Assembly: GCA_016712355.1 (NCBI GenBank) | Contig: JADJRF010000005.1 | Coordinates: 248,001-312,000 of the forward strand | Source: Vampirovibrionales bacterium | GTDB lineage: Bacteria > Cyanobacteriota > Vampirovibrionia > Vampirovibrionales > Vampirovibrionaceae | Reading direction: 5' to 3' | DNA: 64,000 nt | In this document: positions 43,519-52,352 of the stretch, piece by piece | Numbering within the stretch: the stretch's first letter is position 1 | How the letters are laid out: each line of letters begins with the position of its first letter | Position numbers and translations under genes: made by a program | Notes under the pieces: generated by a model | Told to the model about the DNA's origin: nothing | Databases searched by the model: none | What the model saw: the letters and a program-made list of their open reading frames with translations, nothing else

Positions 43519-45453
43519 ATGTGTGGAATCGTTGGCTATCTGGGCAAGCGCTCGGTTATTCCGATCATGATTGAAAGCCTGCGCACGCTGGAGTATCGCG
43601 GGTATGATTCGGCGGGCGTGGCGTTTCTGGATCCGCAGAATGCGTTTCATGTGTATAAGGCGGCGGGCAAGCTGATGAATCTGGAGCAATTGCTCGCCCA
43701 GACGCTAACGCCTGCCATGACGGCCGGAAACGCCAGCGGACTGCATGTCGGCATCGGCCATATCCGCTGGGCGACGCACGGCGCAGCCAACGATATCAAT
43801 GCGCATCCGCATATGGGCGATCAGCAGGAAATCGCGCTGGTTCACAACGGCATTATCGAGAATTACTACGAGATTAAGCAGGCGCTGCAAGCCAAAGGCC
43901 GTTCGTTTGTGTCGGATACCGATACCGAATGCGTCGTTCAACTGCTGGAGCAACTGGCCAGCGAGATGCCGTGCGAGACGGTCGACGACTTTCGCGCGAT
44001 TATCCGCGAGACGCTGCAACGCGTCGAGGGCGCCTATGCGCTGAGCATTATTCACAAGCGCTTTCCGGCGCGCCTGTTCGCCGTGCGTCATCATGCGCCG
44101 CTGGTGGTGGGCGAGGCTTTTGTAGACAAAGGGCGCAGCGACGAGCGCGAATACGTCATCGCCAGCGATGCGGTCGCCATTGCGCCGCACACCCAGCGCA
44201 TCCTGTTTTTACGCGATCAGGAGATCGTCGACGTCGGACCCGACGGCATTCACCTGTGCGATCTTGACGGCGGCGCGCTGACCCCGGAGCTGGAAACCGT
44301 GAATATGGGCCCGCTGCAAATCGACAAAAAGGGCTTCAAGCACTTCATGCTCAAGGAGATTCATGAACAGCCTGACGTCGTGCGCAATTCACTCAGCGGA
44401 CGCCTGCTGGATCCCCACCATCCGATTCGGCTGCTGCCCCTGGAATCGGAAGATTCTCCTGCCGTCGAGCAGCTTGAAGCGCTGCTGAAGAAAACGTCTC
44501 GACTGGTGATTGTCGGCTGCGGCACGTCGTATAACGCCGGGCTGGTAGGCAAGTATTTCATTGAAGATCTGGTCCGCATTCCCGTCGAGGTGGAATCGGC
44601 GGGCGAGTATCGTTACCGCAACCCGATTGTCGACGAAAACACCCTGCTGGTCGCCATCTCGCAATCCGGCGAAACCGCCGACACGCTACAGGCAACCCGA
44701 CAAGCGGCGCGGCTGGGCGCGCGCGTCTTAACCATCACCAACCGCGAAGACTCCACCTTGGGGCGCGAATCGGATTTGGCCGTGCCCGTGCGCGCGGGGG
44801 TAGAAGTCAGCGTTTGCGCCACCAAGAGCTTCACCGCCCAGATCATCGCCCTGTACCTGCTCGGGCTGGCGATGGCCGAATTGCGCCAAAGCGCAGATCC
44901 CCAGCGACTGAGCGATCTCAAGGCCGGGTTACTGCGCATTCCGGCGCAAATAGAATCAGCGCTCAGCGCCCCGGAGCCAATTCAGGCGATTGCGCGGCAT
45001 TTTTGCTCGACGCGAAACGCGCTGTTCATTGCGCGCGGCATTAACTTTCCCGTGGCGCTGGAAGGCGCGCTCAAACTCAAGGAAATCAGCTATATTCACG
45101 CCGAAGGCTATTCCGCCAGCGAATTGAAGCATGGGCCCATCGCGATGCTTGATGATTCACTGCCGATTTTCGCTGTGGTGACGCAAGGTCCGCTACTGGA
45201 GAAGATGATTTCCAACTGCCAGGAAGCCAAGGCGCGCGACGCCCATGTGATCGCCTTTACCAGCGCAACGCTGGACAGCAACAAGGCGGCGCAAACATTT
45301 GAATCTATCGTGGCAATGCCTCAAACCGACGAGCTGCTGTCGCCGCTGATCATGACGGTCCCGCTCCAACTGCTGGCGTACTATATGGCCGAATATCTGG
45401 GCAAAGACGTGGATCAGCCCCGCAACCTCGCCAAAAGCGTCACGGTCGAATAG
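43519..45453 (+). CDS. glmS: Glutamine-fructose-6-phosphate aminotransferase
   Basis: First step of amino-sugar synthesis for peptidoglycan: makes glucosamine 6-phosphate from fructose 6-phosphate and glutamine. The glutaminase domain starts with nucleophile Cys2 (MCGIVGYLGKR) and has GHIRWATHG and LVHNGIIENY. Two SIS domains follow, with GCGTSYNAGLVGKY, SQSGETADT and ISYIHAEGYSASELKHGPIA, and the typical C-terminus NLAKSVTVE. 644 residues. GAGGAG precedes the ATG. A hairpin CGCCTG/CAGGCG (43455-43471) lies in the leader, but the glmS ribozyme core is not recognisable. It faces nagA. Confidence 0.97.
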   Translation: MCGIVGYLGKRSVIPIMIESLRTLEYRGYDSAGVAFLDPQNAFHVYKAAGKLMNLEQLLAQTLTPAMTAGNASGLHVGIGHIRWATHGAANDINAHPHMGDQQEIALVHNGIIENYYEIKQALQAKGRSFVSDTDTECVVQLLEQLASEMPCETVDDFRAIIRETLQRVEGAYALSIIHKRFPARLFAVRHHAPLVVGEAFVDKGRSDEREYVIASDAVAIAPHTQRILFLRDQEIVDVGPDGIHLCDLDGGALTPELETVNMGPLQIDKKGFKHFMLKEIHEQPDVVRNSLSGRLLDPHHPIRLLPLESEDSPAVEQLEALLKKTSRLVIVGCGTSYNAGLVGKYFIEDLVRIPVEVESAGEYRYRNPIVDENTLLVAISQSGETADTLQATRQAARLGARVLTITNREDSTLGRESDLAVPVRAGVEVSVCATKSFTAQIIALYLLGLAMAELRQSADPQRLSDLKAGLLRIPAQIESALSAPEPIQAIARHFCSTRNALFIARGINFPVALEGALKLKEISYIHAEGYSASELKHGPIAMLDDSLPIFAVVTQGPLLEKMISNCQEAKARDAHVIAFTSATLDSNKAAQTFESIVAMPQTDELLSPLIMTVPLQLLAYYMAEYLGKDVDQPRNLAKSVTVE

Positions 45454-45496
45454 AACGTCAAACGCCCCTCGGAATTCGCCCCCCCTAAGCCTGCGA

Positions 45497-46795
45497 TTAC
45501 GACAGGGCGGCGCGCGACAGGCCTCGATTCAGGGCGGCGTCGGCTTCATAGACCAGCTTGCCATCTACCCAGGTCGCTTTGGCCGTCAGCGTGGCCGCGT
45601 CCCAGAGAACGAGATCAGCCAGACACCCGGGAGCAATGCGGCCCAAGTCCTCTGAGCGGCCCAAATATTCTGCGGGCGTGGCGCTGGCCATGGTGAGCGC
45701 CTGCTCAAAGCCCAGCGTCCGACTCTTCACCAGACGACGAATACAATCGTCCAGTAGAAACGCCGCCCCCGCCAGATTGCCTTCCTCGTTGCGGGCTTCT
45801 CCACGGCGCAGCGTCACGGTCTGGCCCGCAAAGACGCATTGAGAGCCTTCCGGCAAACCCGCCAGCGCCATGGCGTCGGACACCAGCATGATGCGATTGA
45901 GTCCTTTGGCGCGCACCGCCGCCTGCAGCGCGGTCGGATGCACATGCACGCCGTCAGCGATGATTTCGGCATAAAGCTGCGGGATAGCCAGCGTTGCGCC
46001 AATCACGCCGGGATCGCGGTGATGGAAGGGACGCATGGCGTTATACAGATGGGTGACCCCGCTCACCCCCTGCGAGACGGCGCGCGTGATCTCGTCACTG
46101 CCGGCGTTGGTGTGGCCCGCGTTGACGCGAACGCCTTTTTCCGTCAGGTACTGGATTTTAAGGCCCTGGGGATCGCGCTCGGGGGCCAGCGTCATGATCC
46201 GCACATGCGGCGACGTGAAGGCGCGCAGTTCTTCGATACCGATGGATTCAGGAATGTCCTCCGCCGGGTGCGCGCCGCGGTAGCGCGCGGAAATATAGGG
46301 GCCTTCCACGTGGATGGCGATCATGCGGCATAAATCGGGCCGGGCCTGATGAATCGTCTCTTCCAGCGTGTTGATGGCCGTCAGCATGTCCATGGTCGCC
46401 GCCGTAATGACCGTCGGCGCAACGGAGGTCACGCCGCGCGCGGCCAGCAGACGCAACGCCCTCTGAATCTCAGCAATGGGGGCCGCGTTAAAATCGCAGC
46501 CAAACGCGCCGTTAATATGCAGATCGATTAAGCCAGGGGTGAGCAGCGCGCCTTCGGCGTTAATCACCTCTACGTCGTCATGATTGAGCAGCAGCGCGCC
46601 CGGCGTCTCGGCTTCCAGAGCCAGAATGCGCGCGCCTTCAAGGATGACGGTCTCCTCATAGAACCGGCCGTCCGGTTTGAGAACCCGGGCCCCGGCAATC
46701 AGGGTTAAAGCGCCATGACGGGTCACAATCGCGCGTCGCCTCTCTGAGAAATCTGACCTGCCTGAAGTGAATCCTGACGTAAATCTCTTTGCCAC
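45497..46795 (-). CDS. nagA: N-acetylglucosamine-6-phosphate deacetylase
   Basis: Deacetylates GlcNAc-6-phosphate in cell-wall amino-sugar recycling. Amidohydrolase features: TPGLIDLHINGAFGCDFN, AIHVEGPYISARYRGAHP, VNAGHTNA, VTHLYNAMRPFHHRDPG and LVSDAMALAG with the catalytic Asp; LGRIAPGCLADLVLWD is the usual C-terminal part. The first 25 residues (Ser/Arg-rich) are not typical, and a GTG at 46726 may be the true start. It converges with glmS, so synthesis and salvage of the same sugar phosphate sit tail to tail. nagB is not in the window. Confidence 0.93.
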   Translation of the reverse strand: MAKRFTSGFTSGRSDFSERRRAIVTRHGALTLIAGARVLKPDGRFYEETVILEGARILALEAETPGALLLNHDDVEVINAEGALLTPGLIDLHINGAFGCDFNAAPIAEIQRALRLLAARGVTSVAPTVITAATMDMLTAINTLEETIHQARPDLCRMIAIHVEGPYISARYRGAHPAEDIPESIGIEELRAFTSPHVRIMTLAPERDPQGLKIQYLTEKGVRVNAGHTNAGSDEITRAVSQGVSGVTHLYNAMRPFHHRDPGVIGATLAIPQLYAEIIADGVHVHPTALQAAVRAKGLNRIMLVSDAMALAGLPEGSQCVFAGQTVTLRRGEARNEEGNLAGAAFLLDDCIRRLVKSRTLGFEQALTMASATPAEYLGRSEDLGRIAPGCLADLVLWDAATLTAKATWVDGKLVYEADAALNRGLSRAALS

Positions 46796-47105
46796 GCAGC
46801 CCCACGACTGCGAGCGGATCGTCTGCGATTATAAACGAAAGGCTCATGAAAGCGAACGCAGGCAAGAGCCCCGAATGGGGTCGATGCCAGAGGTTTGATG
46901 TTCGCGTCATGCCGCTGATGCGCAGGATTCGGGGCTTGAATTTTCTCAAGTCCTGATCCAAAATGCCGTATCGGGCTTGATGCCGCGCCTGCATCGGCGC
47001 AGCCGTTCCCGGCGGATTTCACAGGCAGGCCCCGAAAAAGGCGTCGTCAATCAGACGGAACGCCGGGCAGTATGGTCAAATGCGCAACGAGTTGCGGGAG
47101 GAAGC
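46796..47105. other. Divergent intergenic stretch nagA / coiled-coil gene
   Basis: About 310 bases. Short overlapping reading frames lack support. It ends with a very strong ribosome site for the gene at 47106. No clear promoter pair or RNA gene was recognised. Confidence 0.3.
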
Positions 47106-47651
47106 ATGCAAGATTTATCCGGTTACAAAGATCTGTCCAGACCCCCCATGATGGGAAGCGCCAGCGGGGCAGGCGCCAGCCATGACGAACCCGAACGCGC
47201 CAGCGCTGCGCCCAGCGCCGCCACCATGACCCCGGCCGCCATGGGCTTTGATAAAATGCCCGCCCTGCACCCGGACTCCCACGATCTGGGGCTCGACGTC
47301 GATACGGAATTCAGCAACAACGTGCGCACGCTGATCCGCCTGGTCAACGACCTGCCCGATGGCGTGACCAAGCAGACTGGGGCGCAAATCATCCGTCTGA
47401 CCATGGAAGCCATGGGCATTTCAATGGAAGACGTGCTGACGGAAGCCCAATCCGCCCAGTCAGAAATGCTCGACGCGGTGCGCGCCAATATCAAGAAAAT
47501 CGAAGAGTATAAAACCGTCATTCGTAAGCTGGAGTCCGATATCAAGTACTATCAGGGCAAAGCCAACGAGCTGTCGGAAATCATCGATCTGTTTATTCTG
47601 TCCAACACGTCGCCCAAGCTGCCCAACGTCGATGACATGGGCAATCGCTAA
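47106..47651 (+). CDS. Coiled-coil protein, 181 aa, function unknown
   Basis: The first 60 residues are Ala/Ser/Met-rich and probably disordered. The rest is a compact helical region: VDTEFSNNVRTLIRLVNDLP, then QIIRLTMEAMGISMEDVLTE, and a long coiled coil AVRANIKKIEEYKTVIRKLE followed by DIKYYQGKANELSEIIDLFI. It has no export signal. GGGAGGAA immediately upstream of the ATG is one of the strongest ribosome sites in the window, so expression is probably high. It lies 33 bases before ctpA and may be co-transcribed. No family is recognised; it could be a cytoskeletal or scaffold-type protein. Confidence 0.75.
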   Translation: MQDLSGYKDLSRPPMMGSASGAGASHDEPERASAAPSAATMTPAAMGFDKMPALHPDSHDLGLDVDTEFSNNVRTLIRLVNDLPDGVTKQTGAQIIRLTMEAMGISMEDVLTEAQSAQSEMLDAVRANIKKIEEYKTVIRKLESDIKYYQGKANELSEIIDLFILSNTSPKLPNVDDMGNR

Positions 47652-47684
47652 GTCCCGCTGCGCGCGGGATAAAGGCAGACGTTG

Positions 47685-49010
47685 ATGTCGTTTCGCCCCT
47701 GGCAATGGAAGTCAGCCTTGTCTGCGCTGGGATTGCTGGGGCTGTGCGCTTTGACAGGCTGCGGCGCCTCGCTGACAGAGAAATCTTCAGACGTGGACGC
47801 AGGCGCCCCGTCATTGTCCGCGCAGCAGGAGCAGGAACGCCAACGCGCGCTTGACGCCTATCATGAGGCTTGGCGTACCGTCACGCGCGATTATCTGGAT
47901 CCGACGTTCAACGGTCAGGCGCCGGAGCGTTGGAAACACTGGCGCACACGCTATGACGACGCCTTACGCGCGCCTGCCGACGCGTATGTGGCCATTGACG
48001 CCATGTTGGCGACGCTGGGCGACGATTACACCCGGTTTCTGCCGCCGCGCGAAATGAGCGATCAGAGCATGGAAATCGACTCGCGCGTGTTTGGCGTGGG
48101 TATTCAGATCGCCTTGCGCGAGGGGCGCGTGACCGTAATGGGCGTTCTGCCCAATGGGCCCGCCGCCGCCGCCGGCCTGGAAGCGCGCGATGTGATTGAC
48201 GCCATTGACGGCGTGTCTGCGCGTACCATCACGCTGGAAGAAGCCGCCGATCGCATTCGCGGGCCGCAAGGCACGCCCGTACGCCTCACCCTGCAACGCC
48301 CCGAAGGCGCTTCGCGCGTTAAAACCCTCGTCAAAACCCTGCGCCGCGCCGAAGTTTCGATTCAGTCGGCCTTTATCAAGCCGCTTGCCCAGAATCCTGA
48401 CATCGGCTATATTCGCCTGAATTCCTTTATCAGCGAAAAGGCTGACGACGAGATGCGCGCCGCACTAAAGCAATTACGCGGCAAGCGGGCGCTGATTCTG
48501 GATTTACGCCATAATTATGGCGGCTTGCTGTCCAACGCCGTCTCCATTGCAGATTTGTTTTTGAAAGACGGCGTGATTGTCTCGATTGTGGGCCGTCGCC
48601 ACCGGCCCGTACGCGTTGAAAGCGCGCGTGACGACGGCGAGCAAGACGTCATGACGCCGCTTGCGATTCTTATTGACGGCGGCAGCGCCAGCGCCAGCGA
48701 GATTCTTAGCGGGGCCCTGCAAGATCATCATCGCGCGATGCTGGTGGGCGAACGCTCGTTTGGCAAGGGACTGGTCCAGAAAATCGAGCCGCTGTCGGGC
48801 GGCGCGGGCCTGAATATCACCATCTCGAAATACCTGACGCCCAATGGGGTGGATATCAACCACAAGGGCATTTCTCCCGATATTACGATTCCCCTGACGA
48901 TTGACGATCTGCGCGCTGGCCGCGATCCGCAGTTGCAGGGCGCCATTACCGCGCTTCGCCGCCAATTGGCGACGCAAGCCCCGCGCGCGCCTCACAAAAA
49001 AGCCTCCTGA
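47685..49010 (+). CDS. S41 C-terminal processing peptidase, lipoprotein
   Basis: Periplasmic serine protease of the CtpA/Prc family that trims or degrades exported proteins. A hydrophobic signal ends in the lipobox LTGC (Cys26), so it should be lipid-anchored. A helical N-terminal region is followed by a PDZ domain (about 132-215, with GVGIQIALREGRVTVMGVLP) and the protease core: ILDLRHNYGG, DGGSASASEILSGAL (probable nucleophile Ser336) and SFGKGLVQ (Lys361). The ATG at 47685 with AAAGG upstream is chosen over a TTG one codon earlier. cdd follows after 4 bases. Confidence 0.92.
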   Translation: MSFRPWQWKSALSALGLLGLCALTGCGASLTEKSSDVDAGAPSLSAQQEQERQRALDAYHEAWRTVTRDYLDPTFNGQAPERWKHWRTRYDDALRAPADAYVAIDAMLATLGDDYTRFLPPREMSDQSMEIDSRVFGVGIQIALREGRVTVMGVLPNGPAAAAGLEARDVIDAIDGVSARTITLEEAADRIRGPQGTPVRLTLQRPEGASRVKTLVKTLRRAEVSIQSAFIKPLAQNPDIGYIRLNSFISEKADDEMRAALKQLRGKRALILDLRHNYGGLLSNAVSIADLFLKDGVIVSIVGRRHRPVRVESARDDGEQDVMTPLAILIDGGSASASEILSGALQDHHRAMLVGERSFGKGLVQKIEPLSGGAGLNITISKYLTPNGVDINHKGISPDITIPLTIDDLRAGRDPQLQGAITALRRQLATQAPRAPHKKAS

Positions 49011-49014
49011 GCCG

Positions 49015-49461
49015 ATGTCGCCGCTGGATGCCACGCAAGCCCGCACGCTATTAGACGCCGCGCGTGAGGCCGCAGCCCATCATTATGCGCCCTATAGCCG
49101 CTATGCCGTCGGCGCAGCGCTTCTCACAGATCAGGGAGAGATTATCGCGGGCGCCAATATCGAAAACATCAGCTACGGGCTGACGTTGTGCGCCGAGCGC
49201 GTCGCGATTGCCTGCGCCGTCTCGCGGGGCCTGCGCACATTCAGCGCTATTGCCGTCTGGGCTCAGGAAGAATCCTTTGGGGCCGTCACCCCGTGCGGCG
49301 CATGCCGCCAGACCATGGCGGAATTCATGACAGGCGAGACGCTGGTGATCAGCGCTGACGGGGCTACTGGCGCGCTACGACAAACGCTGTTGGGCGACCT
49401 GTTGCCTGACGCCTTCCAGGGCAAGGGTCTGACGACGAGCACTGGCGAGGCGCCCTGTTAG
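49015..49461 (+). CDS. cdd: Cytidine deaminase
   Basis: Zinc enzyme converting cytidine and deoxycytidine to uridines in pyrimidine salvage. Homotetrameric-type, 148 residues. Motifs: YAPYSRYAVGAAL, GANIENISYGLTLCAERVAI with the zinc Cys and catalytic Glu, and TPCGACRQTMAEF with the other two zinc Cys. The ATG at 49015 lies 4 bases after the ctpA stop; an upstream open extension is ctpA shadow. In many bacteria cdd lies near ybeY/dgkA, and here those genes lie just beyond on the other strand. Confidence 0.93.
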   Translation: MSPLDATQARTLLDAAREAAAHHYAPYSRYAVGAALLTDQGEIIAGANIENISYGLTLCAERVAIACAVSRGLRTFSAIAVWAQEESFGAVTPCGACRQTMAEFMTGETLVISADGATGALRQTLLGDLLPDAFQGKGLTTSTGEAPC

Positions 49462-49472
49462 ATTTTTACGGC

Positions 49473-49853
49473 TTACCCTGCCGCTTCGAGAAGCGAACAG
49501 ACGCGGGGATCGGCATCTTCAAGGTAGACGCCCACGCCTGCATCAAGGCGATACGTCAGTTCGATAATCGTCAGCGCGGCATCCAGTTGCGATTCTCGCG
49601 ACAAGCCTTTAAGGGTTTCCAGCATATACCAGGAGGCGTCATCCATGGTCTCGCGGCGGTTCTGGAGGAACGACCACTGCGGGCGGCGGCGCTTCAGGGC
49701 CGGATACTCGCGCACAACGCCCTGAGACTCCAGATTCTGGAAGACGGTGTTACAAATTTTGGCCTGATCGGCGCTGGAGATGTTCCGTAAGAGGCTAATC
49801 GCCATCGAGAGGGTGGGGTCCTGATCATACCAGCGCTTATTTGGCACGCACAT
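49473..49853 (-). CDS. Hypothetical protein, 126 aa
   Basis: No recognised family. A mostly helical protein with LSMAISLLRNISSADQAKIC, a central RRRPQWSFLQNRRETMDDAS, and WYMLETLKGLSRESQLDAAL then TIIELTYRLD. Four Trp/Tyr-rich positions suggest a folded core. AGGA lies 5 bases before the ATG. No signal peptide. It converges with cdd (11-base gap). Function unknown. Confidence 0.65.
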   Translation of the reverse strand: MCVPNKRWYDQDPTLSMAISLLRNISSADQAKICNTVFQNLESQGVVREYPALKRRRPQWSFLQNRRETMDDASWYMLETLKGLSRESQLDAALTIIELTYRLDAGVGVYLEDADPRVCSLLEAAG

Positions 49854-49970
49854 TGATTCCTATTTGTTGGCTCCACGGGACACGCATTGCTTTTTCTATC
49901 GGCGGCGCGGCGCAAAAATGAAGGGTTTATTAAATAATTTTTACACAAAGCGCGCCGGGCCGCGGACGCG

Positions 49971-50369
49971 TCAGGGAATCGACAGGCGCAGCCATGCTGC
50001 CAGATGCGGCCCGAAGGCCAGCGCCCCAACGACAACTGCGGTCAGCGCAGAAACCAGACAGGCGGAGGCGGCGGCATCCTTGGCGATTTTAGCCATCAGG
50101 CTGAATTCGCCCTCGGTGTATAAATCGCCCAGCGCTTCAATGGCGGTATTGAGGATTTCCGCCGTCCAGACCAGGCCGATGGCGAGCGTAACCCCCATCC
50201 ATTCAATCGGCGAAAGCCTCGTCAACACGCCCGCCAAGGCCACGCAAGCCGCCAACGCCAGGTGAATCCGAAAATTCCGTTGTGTCCGCACTACGTAATC
50301 GAGCCCGGCCACGGCATAGCGCAGACTGTGCCAGAACGTCCGGGCGCGGAATCTACGACGACGCGACAT
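49971..50369 (-). CDS. dgkA: Diacylglycerol/undecaprenol kinase
   Basis: Small membrane kinase of the DgkA family; Gram-positive-type members phosphorylate undecaprenol for cell-wall lipid recycling. Three hydrophobic segments, with the signature TAEILNTAIEALGDL and the following AKIAKDAAASACLVSAL. The basic start (SRRRRFRARTFWHSLRYAV) matches the family. The ATG at 50369 is chosen over a GTG at 50375. 132 residues. It follows the ABC ATPase gene on the same strand. Confidence 0.9.
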   Translation of the reverse strand: MSRRRRFRARTFWHSLRYAVAGLDYVVRTQRNFRIHLALAACVALAGVLTRLSPIEWMGVTLAIGLVWTAEILNTAIEALGDLYTEGEFSLMAKIAKDAAASACLVSALTAVVVGALAFGPHLAAWLRLSIP

Positions 50370-50390
50370 GCACACCCGCTTTCTGCGCGC

Positions 50391-51137
50391 TCATGACGAC
50401 ACGCCTTCGAGAAAGGCGCGCGTGGCAGCCTGTTGGGGATCGACTAAAATCTGTTGCGGCGGTCCCTGTTCAATGACGCGTCCACGATCAACAAACGCGA
50501 CGCGCGTGGCAATGGTCTCAGCCAGCCGCACCGAATGCGAGGCGAGCACAAGCGTCACGCCTTGTGCGGCCACATCGGCGATCATCGCGCGCACTTCGCC
50601 TGCCATTCGCGGATCGAGCGCGCTGGTCGGTTCATCCAGTAGAATCAGCGACGGCGCCATCGCCAGCGCCCGCGCAATCGCCACGCGCTGTTGCTGCCCC
50701 CCCGACAAGCGATCCGGGTAAGAGTGAGCGCGATCGGCCAAACCGATGCGGCGTAAGAGCGCATACGCGGTGTCACGCGCCGTCTCAGGCGGCGTTTTCG
50801 TAACGCGGGTCGGTCCCAGCGTTAAATTCTCCAGCACGGTCATGTGCGGAAACAAATTAAATTGCTGAAAGACCATGCCAATTTCGGTGCGCAGACGCTG
50901 TAAATTCGTTCCCTCGGCATGGACTGGCGCGCCACGAAATCGCACGTCGCCGCGCTCGGGGACTTCCAGCGCATTGATGCAGCGCAGGGCCGTGGTTTTC
51001 CCGCAGCCGGAACTGCCCATTAACACCAGGGTTTCGCCGGGAGCCACGCTGAGCGAAAATCCGCACAGCGCAGGTTGCCCGCCAAAGGACTTCTCGACGC
51101 CGTCCAATGTGAGGATGGGGGGCGGCAGAGAGGTCAT
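50391..51137 (-). CDS. ABC transporter ATP-binding protein, polar amino-acid type
   Basis: ATPase subunit resembling GlnQ/ArtP. Walker A GSSGCGKTT, Q-loop FQQFNLFPHMTV, signature LSGGQQQRVAIARAL, Walker B LILLDEPTSALD and the switch His in LASHSVR. 248 residues. No permease or binding-protein gene is adjacent, so it either serves a transporter encoded elsewhere or has another role. Its start overlaps the stop of the upstream TPR gene (ATGA), showing coupling. Confidence 0.92.
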   Translation of the reverse strand: MTSLPPPILTLDGVEKSFGGQPALCGFSLSVAPGETLVLMGSSGCGKTTALRCINALEVPERGDVRFRGAPVHAEGTNLQRLRTEIGMVFQQFNLFPHMTVLENLTLGPTRVTKTPPETARDTAYALLRRIGLADRAHSYPDRLSGGQQQRVAIARALAMAPSLILLDEPTSALDPRMAGEVRAMIADVAAQGVTLVLASHSVRLAETIATRVAFVDRGRVIEQGPPQQILVDPQQAATRAFLEGVSS

Positions 51138-52270
51138 GAAGCGCCCTGCAAGCGTTGCAGCGCCAGCGTCACTTCCGGCGATTCCGGATTCAGCGCCTTG
51201 GCGCGCTGATACCGCTCAAGCGCTTGCGCCGTACGGCCAGTCAGCTCATACGCGAGCCCCAGTTGGTACTGGGCGGCGGCGGAAGCGGGATTCAGCAGCG
51301 TCGCGGTCTCCAGGGGCGCAACAGCGCTTTCCGGGCGACCCGACTGCTGCTGTAACGCGCCCAGAATCAGATACGCGCCATAAGCCGCCGGTCCCAGTCG
51401 GGCGCCGGGCTCCGCCGGCAATAGCGACGCCAATCGCTGGATGGCCTGCGGGCGATCGCCTTGCAGATACAACGCCACCGCATAGCGACTCAGGTAGCGA
51501 TCGCGCATGGCATGGATATCTGCCAGGCGCATGGCCCGCTCATAGGCGCGCAGCGCGTCGGGCCAATTACGGGTCTGAATCAGCGCTTCACCCTGAGCGG
51601 CCTGAATGGCGGGATTTTCGGGATCCTGTTGCGCGGCCTGCTGAATCAGCGCCAAGGCGCGGGCGACATTACCGCCCTGATAGGCGGCAACCGCCTGGCT
51701 CATCAAGCCGGCAGCAGTTGCAGACGGCGCATTCGGCGTCTGGACATTCGAAGCGGCGGCAGGAGCGACGACCGCCGCCATGGCCATCGGCTCGACGGGG
51801 GCGGCGCCGGTCGCGCGAAACGCCTTCAGATCAACGACGCGCGCCTCGTCTGTGGGCGAGGCAAGCGTATACACTCTCGGATCGCCAGAAATGGTATAAG
51901 TCAGCGGCGGCGCTCCCCCTGCATAGTGCGGCAGCGGCGGGGCGGCGGGATCCATTAAGGCAGCAGCGGACGTGGGTCTCGACAGACGGCGCTGGGCTGA
52001 GGCGCCTGAGGCCGGACGTTCAGCGCGGGTCCATTCGCGGGTGACGACCGTCCTGCCAATAATCAGCGGGAGGGTTTTAGCGGGCGTTGTCTGACTGTCG
52101 ACAAGGGCGGCCGGAGACAGCGCACGCTCAGGCGGGCTCTGAAACGCCTCGCGCGCGATGGGGCCCGAAACATCGCTTCTGTCAGCCGCCGACACGAAGC
52201 CATTCGCCATCAGGGCCCACGCCACGGCCAGCGCAACAGTCAGAACCGGGTTGATGGCGGGGCGGGGCAT
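51134..52270 (-). CDS. Exported TPR-repeat protein, 378 aa
   Basis: Signal peptide (hydrophobic NPVLTVALAVAWALMANGFV, cleaved near VSAAD). A long Pro/Ala/Ser-rich region (about 30-190) precedes a C-terminal TPR array: AYQGGNVARALALIQQAAQQ, EALIQTRNWPDALRAYERAM, YAVALYLQGDRPQAIQRLAS and YELTGRTAQALERYQRAKAL. Periplasmic scaffold is likely. It is coupled by a 4-base overlap to the ABC ATPase gene, an unusual pairing, and lies between ybeY and dgkA, which are neighbours in many other bacteria. Confidence 0.82.
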   Translation of the reverse strand: MPRPAINPVLTVALAVAWALMANGFVSAADRSDVSGPIAREAFQSPPERALSPAALVDSQTTPAKTLPLIIGRTVVTREWTRAERPASGASAQRRLSRPTSAAALMDPAAPPLPHYAGGAPPLTYTISGDPRVYTLASPTDEARVVDLKAFRATGAAPVEPMAMAAVVAPAAASNVQTPNAPSATAAGLMSQAVAAYQGGNVARALALIQQAAQQDPENPAIQAAQGEALIQTRNWPDALRAYERAMRLADIHAMRDRYLSRYAVALYLQGDRPQAIQRLASLLPAEPGARLGPAAYGAYLILGALQQQSGRPESAVAPLETATLLNPASAAAQYQLGLAYELTGRTAQALERYQRAKALNPESPEVTLALQRLQGAS

Positions 52271-52352
52271 CGACGGGATCCTTTTTTAAACGATCTCCCT
52301 AGCATTTATTCTAGCCGGAAGCGTGACGAACGCCTAGACGCCGACGGGCGTT

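Noticed and set aside
46656..47022. Minus-strand frames of about 100 codons upstream of nagA
   Set aside because: No ribosome site, no domain, and overlap with the nagA start; treated as chance.
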